Shown: piece by piece, positions 55,845 through 64,000 of the stretch | How positions within the stretch are numbered: the stretch's first letter is position 1 | How the letters are laid out: every line of letters starts with the position of its first letter | Assembly: GCF_002834385.1 (NCBI RefSeq) | Contig: NZ_PITQ01000017.1 | Coordinates: 27,247 to 91,246 of the forward strand | Origin: Rahnella sp. AA | GTDB lineage: Bacteria > Pseudomonadota > Gammaproteobacteria > Enterobacterales > Enterobacteriaceae | Direction of reading: 5' to 3' | Length of the DNA stretch: 64,000 nucleotides | Notes under the pieces: model-generated | Database searches by the model: none | Told to the model about the DNA's origin: nothing | What the model saw: only the letters and a program-made list of their open reading frames with translations | Position numbers and translations under genes: made by a program

Positions 55845-57050
55845 TTAGTTTTTCAGACGGGTCAGCTGACCCGTCGATTTCTTACTGGCGCGGCGCGCCA
55901 GCATCGCCAGACATCCTCCTGCCAGCATCACCAGCGCCAGACTCAGTTTGGGTTGTAAAGGCAACGCCATCGCAATAAAGCCAAATAATGCTCCACCCGC
56001 CATCTGAACCGAACCGACCAGTGCAGAGGCCACCCCTGCCTCATTTGAAAACGGTTCGAGCGCATAGCTGGTCGCCGGGCCCATCAGGAAAGCCAGCCCC
56101 GCGCAGGCGCTGGCGACCGGCAGCATATAGAGCCATGTCGCGGTCTGTTCTGCCGGAGCCATCAGTGTGATCCCGGCGATCAACCCGGCACATCCGGCGA
56201 ACATCAGAATTCCGCCTGTTTTCAGACAAGCCGGGCGTCCCACTTTACGGATAATGCGGTTGGCGATAAAACTCATCGCCATAATCCAGAACCCGTTGGC
56301 ACCAAACACCAGCGAAAACTGCAGTGGTGTCAGACCCGCAATGCTCATCAACACCGTGGGAGCCAGCGACACGTAGGTGAGGGCCATACCCATCGCGCCC
56401 GCATTTACCAACGCAAACGTCATGAAACGCGGGTCAGATAAAATGCGGGCATACTGATGCAAGGGCAGCCCGGCATTGGTTTGCGTCCCGGCAGGGCGTG
56501 TTTCAGGTAGTTTGAAAATGACCAGCAGCAACACCGCCAGCGTATAGACGGCCAGTGCCCAGAACGGGGCTCGCCAGCCATAATACTGTGCGATCAAACC
56601 GCCGATCAGCGGGGCCAGTGCGGGGATAATGTTCAGCGTGCCGTTCAGGAATCCATAGGCGCGGGCAGCATCATTGCCACTCATCCGGTCGCGCACGCCG
56701 CTGAAAATAACCACGGAAGTACAACACACCGCCAGCCCCTGAACCACGCGGGAGAAAAGAAACATCCAGGCGGTTCCGGCCGTTGCGGCAATCATCGCGC
56801 CCGCCAGATAAATGACCACGCCGGTAACGGCGATCGGGCGGCGGCCAAATTTATCGACCAGCGGACCGGCGATCAGTTGCCCAAGCCCCATCACCAGGAT
56901 AAACAGTGAAATGGAAGACTGAATAACGGCCTCTGAACTGTGCAGGCCGAGGGCAATAGCCGGAATGGCAGGCAGGTATAAATCAATACCCAGAGGGCCA
57001 AGGAGCACCATGCTCAGCAGCAGGAAAAGGAATTTTTGCATTGAAAACAT
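55845..57050 (-). CDS. Bcr/CflA-type MFS drug efflux protein
   Basis: 401 residues from ATG 57050, 12 membrane segments. The signature G-I-D-L-Y-L-P-A-I-P-A-I at the N-terminus and G-P-L-V-D-K-F-G-R-R-P for loop 2-3 are typical. The family exports drugs such as bicyclomycin, chloramphenicol or nucleosides. Specific substrate unknown. GTG 57053 and ATG 57041 are alternative starts. No obvious regulator gene next to it. Confidence 0.85.
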   Translation of the reverse strand: MFSMQKFLFLLLSMVLLGPLGIDLYLPAIPAIALGLHSSEAVIQSSISLFILVMGLGQLIAGPLVDKFGRRPIAVTGVVIYLAGAMIAATAGTAWMFLFSRVVQGLAVCCTSVVIFSGVRDRMSGNDAARAYGFLNGTLNIIPALAPLIGGLIAQYYGWRAPFWALAVYTLAVLLLVIFKLPETRPAGTQTNAGLPLHQYARILSDPRFMTFALVNAGAMGMALTYVSLAPTVLMSIAGLTPLQFSLVFGANGFWIMAMSFIANRIIRKVGRPACLKTGGILMFAGCAGLIAGITLMAPAEQTATWLYMLPVASACAGLAFLMGPATSYALEPFSNEAGVASALVGSVQMAGGALFGFIAMALPLQPKLSLALVMLAGGCLAMLARRASKKSTGQLTRLKN

Positions 57051-57142
57051 CACTGTCAGTCATCCGAAAGGACGCTAAGGGTAATGATTTCGTTAATGAA
57101 TGGAAAGTAGCTTGTGACAATCAAATCTGCGGTGGCTGTGAA

Positions 57143-57170
57143 TAAAAACGGACACCGGTGAGTGCCCGTC
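57143..57170 (-). terminator. terminator of nadE
   Basis: On the minus strand CGGGCAC pairs with GTGTCCG (one G-T pair) around TCACCG, followed by TTTTT. It lies about 22 bases after the nadE stop. Confidence 0.7.
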
Positions 57171-57191
57171 AATTCGCCTGCACCAGAAGGG

Positions 57192-58022
57192 TTATTTTTT
57201 CTTCCAGAAATCGTCGAACACAGTCACGGGCGGCTGACGTTTATGTTCGGTACGCAGATACCAGCCTTCGATAATCGCGGCATATTTATCATCGACTTTC
57301 TTACCTTCAAGGTAATCGTCGATCAGTTCATACGTCACGCCCAGCGCTGCTTCATCCGGTAACGCAGGGCGGTTATCTTCCAGATCTGCCGTCGGCGCTT
57401 TGGTATAAAGATGTGCCGGACAACCCAGTGCTTTCAGCAACGCTTTCCCCTGACGTTTGTTCAGACGGAAAATCGGATTGATGTCGGTACCACCGTCGCC
57501 GTACTTGGTGAAGAAACCGGTCACGGCTTCGGCGGCGTGGTCAGTCCCGACAACAACGCCTTTTTTCATTCCGGCGATGCTGTACTGAGCTTTCATGCGC
57601 TCGCGGGCTTTTTCATTACCTTTAATGAAATCACTCAGCTCAATACCGATTTCGCGCAATGTTGCTTCGCTGGCCAGTACGGCATTTTTGATGTTTACGG
57701 TGAATACTTGATCCGGCTGAATGAAGCTAATCGCGTCCTGACAGTCAGATTCATCCGCCTGTACGCCGTATGGCAGACGCACGGCGATGAACTGGTACTC
57801 TGCTTCGCCAGTTTCCGCACGTAATTCGTTAATTGCCGTTTGGCAAAGTTTGCCGGTAAGAGTAGAATCTTGCCCGCCGCTGATGCCCAACACCAGTGTC
57901 TTGATGAACGGATGGGCCAGCAGATAACTTTTGAGAAAATCGACGCTGACACGGACTTCCTGTGCGGCATCGATGTGCGGTTTAACGTGCAGAGCCTGAA
58001 TAATCTCTTGTTGTAAAGCCAT
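57192..58022 (-). CDS. nadE: ammonia-dependent NAD synthetase NadE
   Basis: 276 residues from ATG 58022 (M-A-L-Q-Q-E-I-I), one more than E. coli NadE. ATP pyrophosphatase P-loop G-I-S-G-G-Q-D-S near 46-53, and G-T-D-H-A-A-E-A. Final step in NAD synthesis. ATG 58064 would add 14 residues with no support. Single gene. Confidence 0.96.
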   Translation of the reverse strand: MALQQEIIQALHVKPHIDAAQEVRVSVDFLKSYLLAHPFIKTLVLGISGGQDSTLTGKLCQTAINELRAETGEAEYQFIAVRLPYGVQADESDCQDAISFIQPDQVFTVNIKNAVLASEATLREIGIELSDFIKGNEKARERMKAQYSIAGMKKGVVVGTDHAAEAVTGFFTKYGDGGTDINPIFRLNKRQGKALLKALGCPAHLYTKAPTADLEDNRPALPDEAALGVTYELIDDYLEGKKVDDKYAAIIEGWYLRTEHKRQPPVTVFDDFWKKK

Positions 58023-58490
58023 GACCACTCCTCCTGAAGGCTGCCTTCGAGGAACCCGAGGCAAAAATAAGATGTTATCAGGACAAAACTACCCCGCATC
58101 GCTCAAAAGGACAAGATTCAGCGAAGAGTTCGGCGGAAATCTGTACGCTGCCGGCTGGTAACATTTCGAACCAAAGCGGCAGGAAAGAAGTAAAGTGTGG
58201 CACGTTAGGATTTATTACTGCCCTGCATTGAAATAATAAATCAATGAAGGGAAATGTAATGATTTTGTATGTTTCTATTGCTGGAAATATATGTCATTCG
58301 GAACTATCTAAAAAAGCCGCTTTATTAAGATATCCTGGGCTGAGTGCGTTATATTTGTTGCGGTAGAAATATTTGTATACATGTGCCATCGAAATGGAGT
58401 TGCCAGGCTTGATTAACGGATCCTAATTAATGGCATAAATCGTGTGGTTCCAGTGTCGTTATTTGCCTTAAGTCTTATTGGGGAAACAAA
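58023..58490. other. intergenic region between nadE and ydiY
   Basis: A 468-base divergent gap, AT-rich towards ydiY. It must contain both promoters. I see no clear operator or small gene. Confidence 0.5.
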
Positions 58491-59255
58491 ATGTTTTTTC
58501 GGGTTGTACGTCGTTTACCAGCTTGTGCCATCGTCTGTGGTGCAGCGCTGTTCAGTATTTCAAGCCTTGCAGACACCACAATCTTTACTGCCTTAGATGA
58601 CCCTGCTCAGGCGAAGAAGCCTTTCGACGGTAATGTTCAGGCGGGTTACAGTGCCCAAACCGGTAACACCAGCAACTCCACGCTGAATGCTGATACCACC
58701 ATGACCTGGTTTGATACCAACACGGCTTACAGCCTGTGGGGTTCTGCGCGTAACACATCTTCTTCCGGTGTCCGTTCATCCGAGAAATATCAGGCTGGTG
58801 GTCGTACCCGCTATAACCTTGACAATGCGAACTATGTCTTTGGTCAGGCGAGCTGGCTGAGTGACCGTTATAACGGTTACCGTTCCCGTGATGTTGCGGC
58901 TGTCGGTTATGGTCGTCAGATCTGGAGCGGTCCGGTTCACACGCTGAACCTGGAAGCGGGTCCTGGTGTTCGTCATGATGAGTTCGAACAGGGCGGTAAC
59001 AATACCCGTGCTCTGGCTTATGGCTCAGGGACTTACGGTTATCAGATCAGCGATACCGCACGTTTCACGCAGGGCTTCTCAGTATTAGCGAACGATGAAA
59101 CCACGCTGAACTCAGAAACTGCGCTGACCGTTGCGATCAATACTCACTTCTCATTGAAAGTGGCGTATGACGTGACGTATAACACCAAACCACCTGCGAG
59201 CGCGCCGGATAAAACCGATACCGTGACGTCTGTAAACCTGGTGTACGGTTTGTAA
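58491..59255 (+). CDS. ydiY: DUF481 outer-membrane protein YdiY
   Basis: 254 residues. Signal peptide ends about residue 28 (I-S-S-L-A-D). A-Q-T-G-N-T-S-N-S-T-L and Y-L-F/V-F-G-Q-A-S-W-L are typical of DUF481 beta-barrels. It follows E. coli YdiY through its length; ends in L as barrels often end in hydrophobic residues. In E. coli it is linked to acid or salt stress. Followed by its own terminator. Confidence 0.92.
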   Translation: MFFRVVRRLPACAIVCGAALFSISSLADTTIFTALDDPAQAKKPFDGNVQAGYSAQTGNTSNSTLNADTTMTWFDTNTAYSLWGSARNTSSSGVRSSEKYQAGGRTRYNLDNANYVFGQASWLSDRYNGYRSRDVAAVGYGRQIWSGPVHTLNLEAGPGVRHDEFEQGGNNTRALAYGSGTYGYQISDTARFTQGFSVLANDETTLNSETALTVAINTHFSLKVAYDVTYNTKPPASAPDKTDTVTSVNLVYGL

Positions 59256-59720
59256 TTTTCCCAAAGGGAAATTATTCGAAAAAGCCAGAGGTAAATACCT
59301 CTGGCTTTTTTTTACGTTATTTTAACGCACCGTGCATCTCGCTTAATAAATAAGAATTCAACCCGCCTCAAATTGCACTTCCCCGCAGGCGATATATCGT
59401 CTTAGCCACTGGAAATATACCCGCCAGCGCATTGGCTTATTGTCGTGAAAGCGCGATGGGTGAAAAATCTCTCCAGCCCGTGCAACACGGACGGCCACCG
59501 GTGCCTTACTAATACCCCTACAAATCATATTTTCTGATGTGTCGCGGCATTTCAATTTTACATCTGTTTTGCTTAAATTTTTTTTAAAAACCCTAAAGTA
59601 AATTTATCTGGTGCCGATAGGAGCTGAATGTTTAATCATTAATCAATGCCATAGCCATTTCTGATGCCGGGTTATTGAAGTGCAAAGGAACATGGTGCTG
59701 GACAGGAAAAACGCCCGGAT
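59256..59720. other. intergenic region upstream of the two-partner secretion locus
   Basis: A hairpin at 59299-59331 ends ydiY. The remaining 390 bases are AT-rich and carry the TpsB promoter somewhere; no gene or strong dyad seen. The change to AT-rich sequence fits an acquired locus boundary. Confidence 0.45.
59299..59331 (+). terminator. terminator of ydiY
   Basis: AAAAGCCAGAGGTA pairs with TACCTCTGGCTTTT around a short AA-type loop, followed by a T-run. Confidence 0.85.
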
Positions 59721-61445
59721 ATGGAAATCATAAGTATTTCTGCACCATCAGGTCGCTTGGTTTTGGCTCGTGCCCGCCAGTCCAGGCGAAGGGTAATCAC
59801 CGGCCTGATGGCACTGCCGCTGATCGTTTCCCTCACCGTACATGCCGCACCGCTCAGCCCGGCAGATCGCGACAGCATCGAGCAGCAGCAGCGCCAGCTC
59901 CTTTTGCAAAACCAGCAACAACGTCAGGAACTGGAACGCAGTACGCCACTCACGCCCGCACCGCAAACCGCGCCGAAACCCGGCGGCCCTTGTTTTGATA
60001 TTCACACCATTACGCTGCGCGGTGCCGATCACATGCCTGCGCGGATACAACAAAAACTGACTCAGCCTTATCTTCAGCAATGCCTTGGCATCGGCCAGAT
60101 TAATGCGCTGGTGAAAGAGGTCTCCGACTGGTACATCGGTCAGGGTTATATCACCAGCCGTGCGTTTCTCACCGAGCAGGATTTGTCTTCCGACACACTC
60201 AGCCTGACGGTCATGGAAGGCAAGCTCGAAGCCATCAAAATGGAAAATCAGCGCGGGGTGATGCTGGCGATGGCGTTTCCGGGGCTCGTCGGAAAAATCC
60301 TTAACCTGCGTGATATTGAGCAGGGGATGGAGCAAATTAACCGGCTGCGTAAAACACCGGTACAGATTGAAATCCAGCCCGGCGGCCAGCCGGGTTATTC
60401 CATTGTTAATCTGACGTCAACTCCGGAGTTCCCGCTGCAGGCCAGCGCCGGGTTCGATAACTCCGGGCAAAAAAGTACCGGCACCGGGCAGATGAATGGT
60501 TCGCTGACCGGCAATAACCTGCTCGGGCTGGCCGACCAGTGGTTTGTCAGCGCGTCACGCAGCAGTGACATGGCGAGTGACCATGACGCGAAAAGCGTAC
60601 AGGCCGGCGTCAATCTGCCTTACGGCTACTGGCTGTTTGATTACAACTACAGCTACAGCGATTACCTCAGCACGATCGAATCACAGGGTTATCTCTGGCG
60701 CTCCAGCGGCGACAGCCAGGCGCACCGTTTCACGCTGTCCCGCGTGTTGTTCCGCAACGGTGACATGAAAACTGCCGCCAGTTTGGGATTAACTCACCGC
60801 CTCAACCGTAATTACCTCAACGACGTCCCGCTCGGCAGCAGCACGCGCAGCCTGACCAGCTGGACCGCCGGGATCAACCACAGCCAGAAACTCTGGGGGG
60901 GATACGCGACGCTGAATCCGGCCTTCAGCCATGGTGTCCCATGGTTTGGCGGCGAAAGTGACGAGGGGAAAGCCGACGATGCGCCACGCGCGGAGTTCTC
61001 CAAGTGGACGTTGTCCACCAGCTATTACCGCCCGGTGACGCAGCGTATCACCTGGCTGACCAGTGCTTACGGCCAGTGGGGCGACGACCGCCTCTACGGC
61101 AGCGAACGCCTGACGATTGGCGGTGAAAGCTCGGTGCGCGGATTCAAAGAACAATACCTCTCCGGCGATAACGGCGGTTACTGGCGCAACGAACTGGACA
61201 CTCAGCTGTTCACGCTGCCATTCCTCGGCCAAATCAGCAGTGTGGCGGCGCTTGACGGCGGCTATCTGCAACGCAGCAATCACGATGCTAACGCTTCCGG
61301 CACCCTGTGGGGCACGGCGGTCGGCTTATCGAGCACCAATGCACATTTCTCCAGCCAGTTTACCGTCGGCTGGCCGCTGAGCTATCCGGATTCACTGTCG
61401 CCGGACCGCGTCACGGTCTACTACCGTATCGGCATTGTATTGTAA
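59721..61445 (+). CDS. two-partner secretion transporter (ShlB/FhaC/HecB type, TpsB)
   Basis: 574 residues. Signal peptide at about 18-42 after a basic N-region. Then a Gln-rich helix ([14 protein letters not shown]), POTRA domains (from [17 protein letters not shown]), and a 16-stranded barrel. The loop 6 motif is S-S-V-R-G-F-K-E-Q. It exports the adjacent TpsA across the outer membrane. ATG 59721 is the track start; ATG 59808 would leave only the h-region. tpsA begins 22 bases after its stop. Confidence 0.93.
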   Translation: MEIISISAPSGRLVLARARQSRRRVITGLMALPLIVSLTVHAAPLSPADRDSIEQQQRQLLLQNQQQRQELERSTPLTPAPQTAPKPGGPCFDIHTITLRGADHMPARIQQKLTQPYLQQCLGIGQINALVKEVSDWYIGQGYITSRAFLTEQDLSSDTLSLTVMEGKLEAIKMENQRGVMLAMAFPGLVGKILNLRDIEQGMEQINRLRKTPVQIEIQPGGQPGYSIVNLTSTPEFPLQASAGFDNSGQKSTGTGQMNGSLTGNNLLGLADQWFVSASRSSDMASDHDAKSVQAGVNLPYGYWLFDYNYSYSDYLSTIESQGYLWRSSGDSQAHRFTLSRVLFRNGDMKTAASLGLTHRLNRNYLNDVPLGSSTRSLTSWTAGINHSQKLWGGYATLNPAFSHGVPWFGGESDEGKADDAPRAEFSKWTLSTSYYRPVTQRITWLTSAYGQWGDDRLYGSERLTIGGESSVRGFKEQYLSGDNGGYWRNELDTQLFTLPFLGQISSVAALDGGYLQRSNHDANASGTLWGTAVGLSSTNAHFSSQFTVGWPLSYPDSLSPDRVTVYYRIGIVL

Positions 61446-61467
61446 ATTTACGAGAAGGAATTCGGGG

Positions 61468-64000
61468 ATGAAATCGGCGAAAGAACAACCTGTTGCCTTA
61501 TGGCGCAGGGTGCTGGCGTACGGGCTGATGGGCTGGCTGGTGTGGCAGCCTGTGGTGCCCGCATTTGCGGCAGGCGTGACGGTCGCAGGCGGCAACACCC
61601 GCACCGACCAGGCCGCCAACGGTGTGCCGGTGGTCAATATCGCCACCCCGAATCAGGCCGGGATTTCGCATAACACCTACAATGATTTCAACGTCGGCCA
61701 GCAGGGCCTCATCCTCAACAACGCCACCGGCAAGCTCACGCAGACCCAGCTCGGCGGCCTTATCCAGAACAACCCCAACCTCACGGCAGGGCAGGAAGCG
61801 AAGGGCATCATTAACGAGGTGGTGTCCTCCAACCCGTCGCAGCTGAATGGCTACATGGAAGTGGCCGGTAAAGCCGCGAACGTCATGGTGGCGAACCCGT
61901 ACGGCATTACCTGTAACGGCTGCGGATTCCTCAATACCCCGAACGCCACGTTAACCACCGGCAAACCGGTGCTGGGCGCGGACGGTTCGCTGCAGTCCCT
62001 TGAGGTCACGCAGGGCAGCATTACCGTCGAAGGTCAGGGGCTGGATGCCCGCCAGAGCGACGCCTTCTCGCTGATTTCACGCGCCGCGCAGATTAACGCC
62101 GGGCTGTACGCCAGAGATTTAAACGTCACCCTGGGCGCGAATCATGTGGATGCGCAGGGCAACGCAACGCCGGTATCCGGCGCAGGCGTGCCGTCGGTGG
62201 CGATTGACACCGGTGCGCTGGGCGGCATGTACGCCAACCGTATTCATCTGGTCTCCGGCGACAAAGGCGTCGGGGTGAACCTCGGTAACCTGAACGCGTC
62301 GGTCGGCGACATGCAGATTGACGCCAGCGGTAAGCTGATGCTGAGTAACGCCACTGCCACCGGCAAACTGACCGCCAGTGCGCAGGCCATTGCCCTTAAC
62401 GGCACCCAGCAGTCGGCCGGCGATACGACGCTGACGTCGGCGGGTGACCTCACCAATAACGGCCAGCTTGCGGCGGGCGGCGGCGTGCAGCTTCAGGCAC
62501 AGACGCTGACCAACGGCGGGCTGATACAGGCGCAGGGCACGCAGACCCTGAAGGCCACGGCGCTGAACAACAGCGGCACACTGCAGTCCGGCGGGGCACA
62601 AAACATCACCGCCACTGCCCTGAATAATCAGGGGCTGATTGGCTCGCAGCAGAGGCTGGGTGTGCAGGTTGCAGGCCAGATGACGGTGGGTGAGCAGGGC
62701 TCACTGTTTGCCGGTGACCGGCTGAGTCTCGGCGGCGGGCAGATGATTGCCGACGGCACGCTGACCGGCAAAAACGGCCTGACGCTTAACAGCACGTCCC
62801 TGAACGCCGGGCAACACTCGCTCATCACCAGCCTCGGGGATATTCAGCTCACCGCCGGGCAGCAGGTGCTTAACGGCCAGATTTCCACCACCGGCAACGC
62901 TGACCTGAACGCGACAGACCTCTCCGTCGGCGCATCAGGCAGTATCCACAGCGACAAAGATTTATCGTTTACCGCCGCTGATGGCGCTGTCGTGTCCGGT
63001 GTGCTGGACGGCAACACGTTGGCGGCAGGCGGCGGCGCATTGCAGGTCACCGGTACAGGCTCGCTGGCCTCCACCGGCGATATGCAGTTATCCGCACAGC
63101 AGCAACAGCTCGACGGCACAACCCGTGCGGGCGGCAATCTCTCAGTCACCGCTGACCGGCTCAATGCTGCGCAGGGCGGTAAAACCTCGGCGCAGAATGA
63201 TGTACAGGCCACCGTCGCCAGCGGCGGCCAGTGGTCGGGCAGCCTGATTGCCGGCCGTGACCTGAACTTCACCGCCGGGGATTTCAGCAACGCCGGTACG
63301 CTGGCGGCCAACCGCAACGGGCAGTTCAGTTTCGGCACGCTCGGCAACGGCGGCCTGTTGCAGTCGCTGGGCACGCAGCAGCTTAACGGCGGCACCTTCA
63401 CCAATACCGGCACGGCGCAGTCCGGCGGTGACCAGACCTTCACCCTGAACCAGCTCAATAATCAGGGGCTGACGGGCACCAACGGCGACCTGACGCTGAC
63501 CGTGCGCGACGGCGTGACAAACGGCGATGCGGCCACGTTACTGGCTGACGGTCAGCTCCGGCTGAACACCGCGCAGGCGGATCTGGGCGGTTCGCTCACC
63601 GGCACGCAGGGCGCAGACCTCCGCGCCACGGCGCTCAGCACCCGCGCAGGTTCCGCCCAGACCAGTCAGGGGGATGTGAACCTCAGTGCGGGCACCGCCG
63701 ACCTGAACGGTTTTCTCTCCGCCGACGGCAATATGGCGCTGAGCACGCAACACCTGACCACCGGCAGTGATTCGCAGACGCAGGGCAAAAACGCGCTGGG
63801 GATCAGTGCGTCTGAAGGCGCAGAGCTGGGCGGAAAACTGGTGACGCGGGGGGCGCTGACGATCGGCGCGGGAACCCTGACCAGCACCGCCACGCTGGGG
63901 GCGGATAACGTCGATGTCAGCGCGACAACGTTCACAAACAGCGGCGCGATCACGGCGGACGACGGCCTGCATCTTACTGCCGGAACCCTGCATCAGCAGG
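61468..64000 (+). CDS. filamentous hemagglutinin/adhesin or CdiA-like exoprotein (TpsA), truncated by window end
   Basis: 844 codons visible; no stop before the window ends. Signal peptide about 1-36 with long N-region (M-K-S-A-K-E-Q-P). The TPS domain carries N-N-P-N-L and [13 protein letters not shown], the haemagglutination-activity signature. After about residue 280 it is a low-complexity series of short beta-helix repeats (G-x-L-x-A, A-L-N-N-x-G). It is exported by the upstream TpsB. Whether it is an adhesin, haemolysin or contact-dependent inhibition toxin depends on the unseen C-terminus. G+C-rich compared with the AT-rich gap before it. Confidence 0.93.
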   Translation, partial: MKSAKEQPVALWRRVLAYGLMGWLVWQPVVPAFAAGVTVAGGNTRTDQAANGVPVVNIATPNQAGISHNTYNDFNVGQQGLILNNATGKLTQTQLGGLIQNNPNLTAGQEAKGIINEVVSSNPSQLNGYMEVAGKAANVMVANPYGITCNGCGFLNTPNATLTTGKPVLGADGSLQSLEVTQGSITVEGQGLDARQSDAFSLISRAAQINAGLYARDLNVTLGANHVDAQGNATPVSGAGVPSVAIDTGALGGMYANRIHLVSGDKGVGVNLGNLNASVGDMQIDASGKLMLSNATATGKLTASAQAIALNGTQQSAGDTTLTSAGDLTNNGQLAAGGGVQLQAQTLTNGGLIQAQGTQTLKATALNNSGTLQSGGAQNITATALNNQGLIGSQQRLGVQVAGQMTVGEQGSLFAGDRLSLGGGQMIADGTLTGKNGLTLNSTSLNAGQHSLITSLGDIQLTAGQQVLNGQISTTGNADLNATDLSVGASGSIHSDKDLSFTAADGAVVSGVLDGNTLAAGGGALQVTGTGSLASTGDMQLSAQQQQLDGTTRAGGNLSVTADRLNAAQGGKTSAQNDVQATVASGGQWSGSLIAGRDLNFTAGDFSNAGTLAANRNGQFSFGTLGNGGLLQSLGTQQLNGGTFTNTGTAQSGGDQTFTLNQLNNQGLTGTNGDLTLTVRDGVTNGDAATLLADGQLRLNTAQADLGGSLTGTQGADLRATALSTRAGSAQTSQGDVNLSAGTADLNGFLSADGNMALSTQHLTTGSDSQTQGKNALGISASEGAELGGKLVTRGALTIGAGTLTSTATLGADNVDVSATTFTNSGAITADDGLHLTAGTLHQQ

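Noticed and set aside
1..64000. tRNA, rRNA, CRISPR array or insertion sequence
   Set aside because: No cloverleaf, rRNA block, regular direct-repeat/spacer array or transposase was recognised; the repeats found are coding repeats, ERIC-type or short dyads.

Overview
The window is a chromosomal stretch of a gammaproteobacterium of the order Enterobacterales. Gene content and order (znuCB/znuA-mepM-lpxM, pykA-hexR-zwf-eda, yoaB/yoaA-tsaB-yeaY-fadD-rnd, minCDE, ycgL/M/N, nhaB-dsbB, fadR-ycgB, dadAX, nadE, ydiY) match the enterobacterial core. Proteins recalled from E. coli align over their full length. The desferrioxamine cluster and the other accessory genes suggest a plant- or soil-associated Yersiniaceae-type genus such as Rahnella, Rouxiella or Ewingella; that assignment is an inference.

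Layout. 1-12.6 kb is an accessory block: a truncated RCC1-like repeat protein; a split chromate (ChrA-type) transporter with a LysR regulator; an ArsR-type repressor divergent from a second elongation factor G gene that lies outside the str operon; wrbA; an orphan type VI secretion module (hcp, an L,D-transpeptidase-fold Tlde1-type effector, a membrane immunity protein); and a trimeric autotransporter operon in which the cytosolic side of the signal peptide carries a helix-turn-helix, followed by a lipoprotein and small exported proteins. A small HTH protein gene is divergent from it. 12.6-19.5 kb holds an EthD-like protein, a Na+/H+ antiporter, the Zur-controlled zinc importer, the murein endopeptidase MepM and LpxM. 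19.6-26.2 kb is a Fur-box-preceded desferrioxamine operon (dfoJ, dfoA, fused dfoC, MdfA-like exporter). 26.8-32.1 kb is the HexR regulon core (pykA, hexR, zwf, eda) with HexR-like boxes and an ERIC repeat. 32.2-39.3 kb runs from yoaB to rnd. 39.7-44.5 kb holds minCDE, ycgL, a lytic transglycosylase, ycgM and ycgN. 44.5-52.9 kb holds a small membrane protein, an IraP-like protein, an AI-2E family permease, dsbB, nhaB, fadR, ycgB and a hydrolase. 53.4-59.3 kb holds dadAX, a drug-efflux MFS gene, nadE and ydiY. 59.7-64.0 kb is a two-partner secretion system whose large exoprotein runs off the window.

Genes that work together: DfoJ makes cadaverine, DfoA hydroxylates it, DfoC acylates and oligomerises it, and the MFS protein probably exports the product. 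Zwf and Eda are two ends of the Entner-Doudoroff route (edd is not between them), with HexR as likely regulator. DadA and DadX catabolise alanine. FadR lies beside nhaB and has plausible operators at its own promoter and at fadD. TpsB exports TpsA.

No tRNA, rRNA, CRISPR array, transposase or integrase was recognised. Promoters, operators and terminators were found by eye, without folding or matrix scoring.
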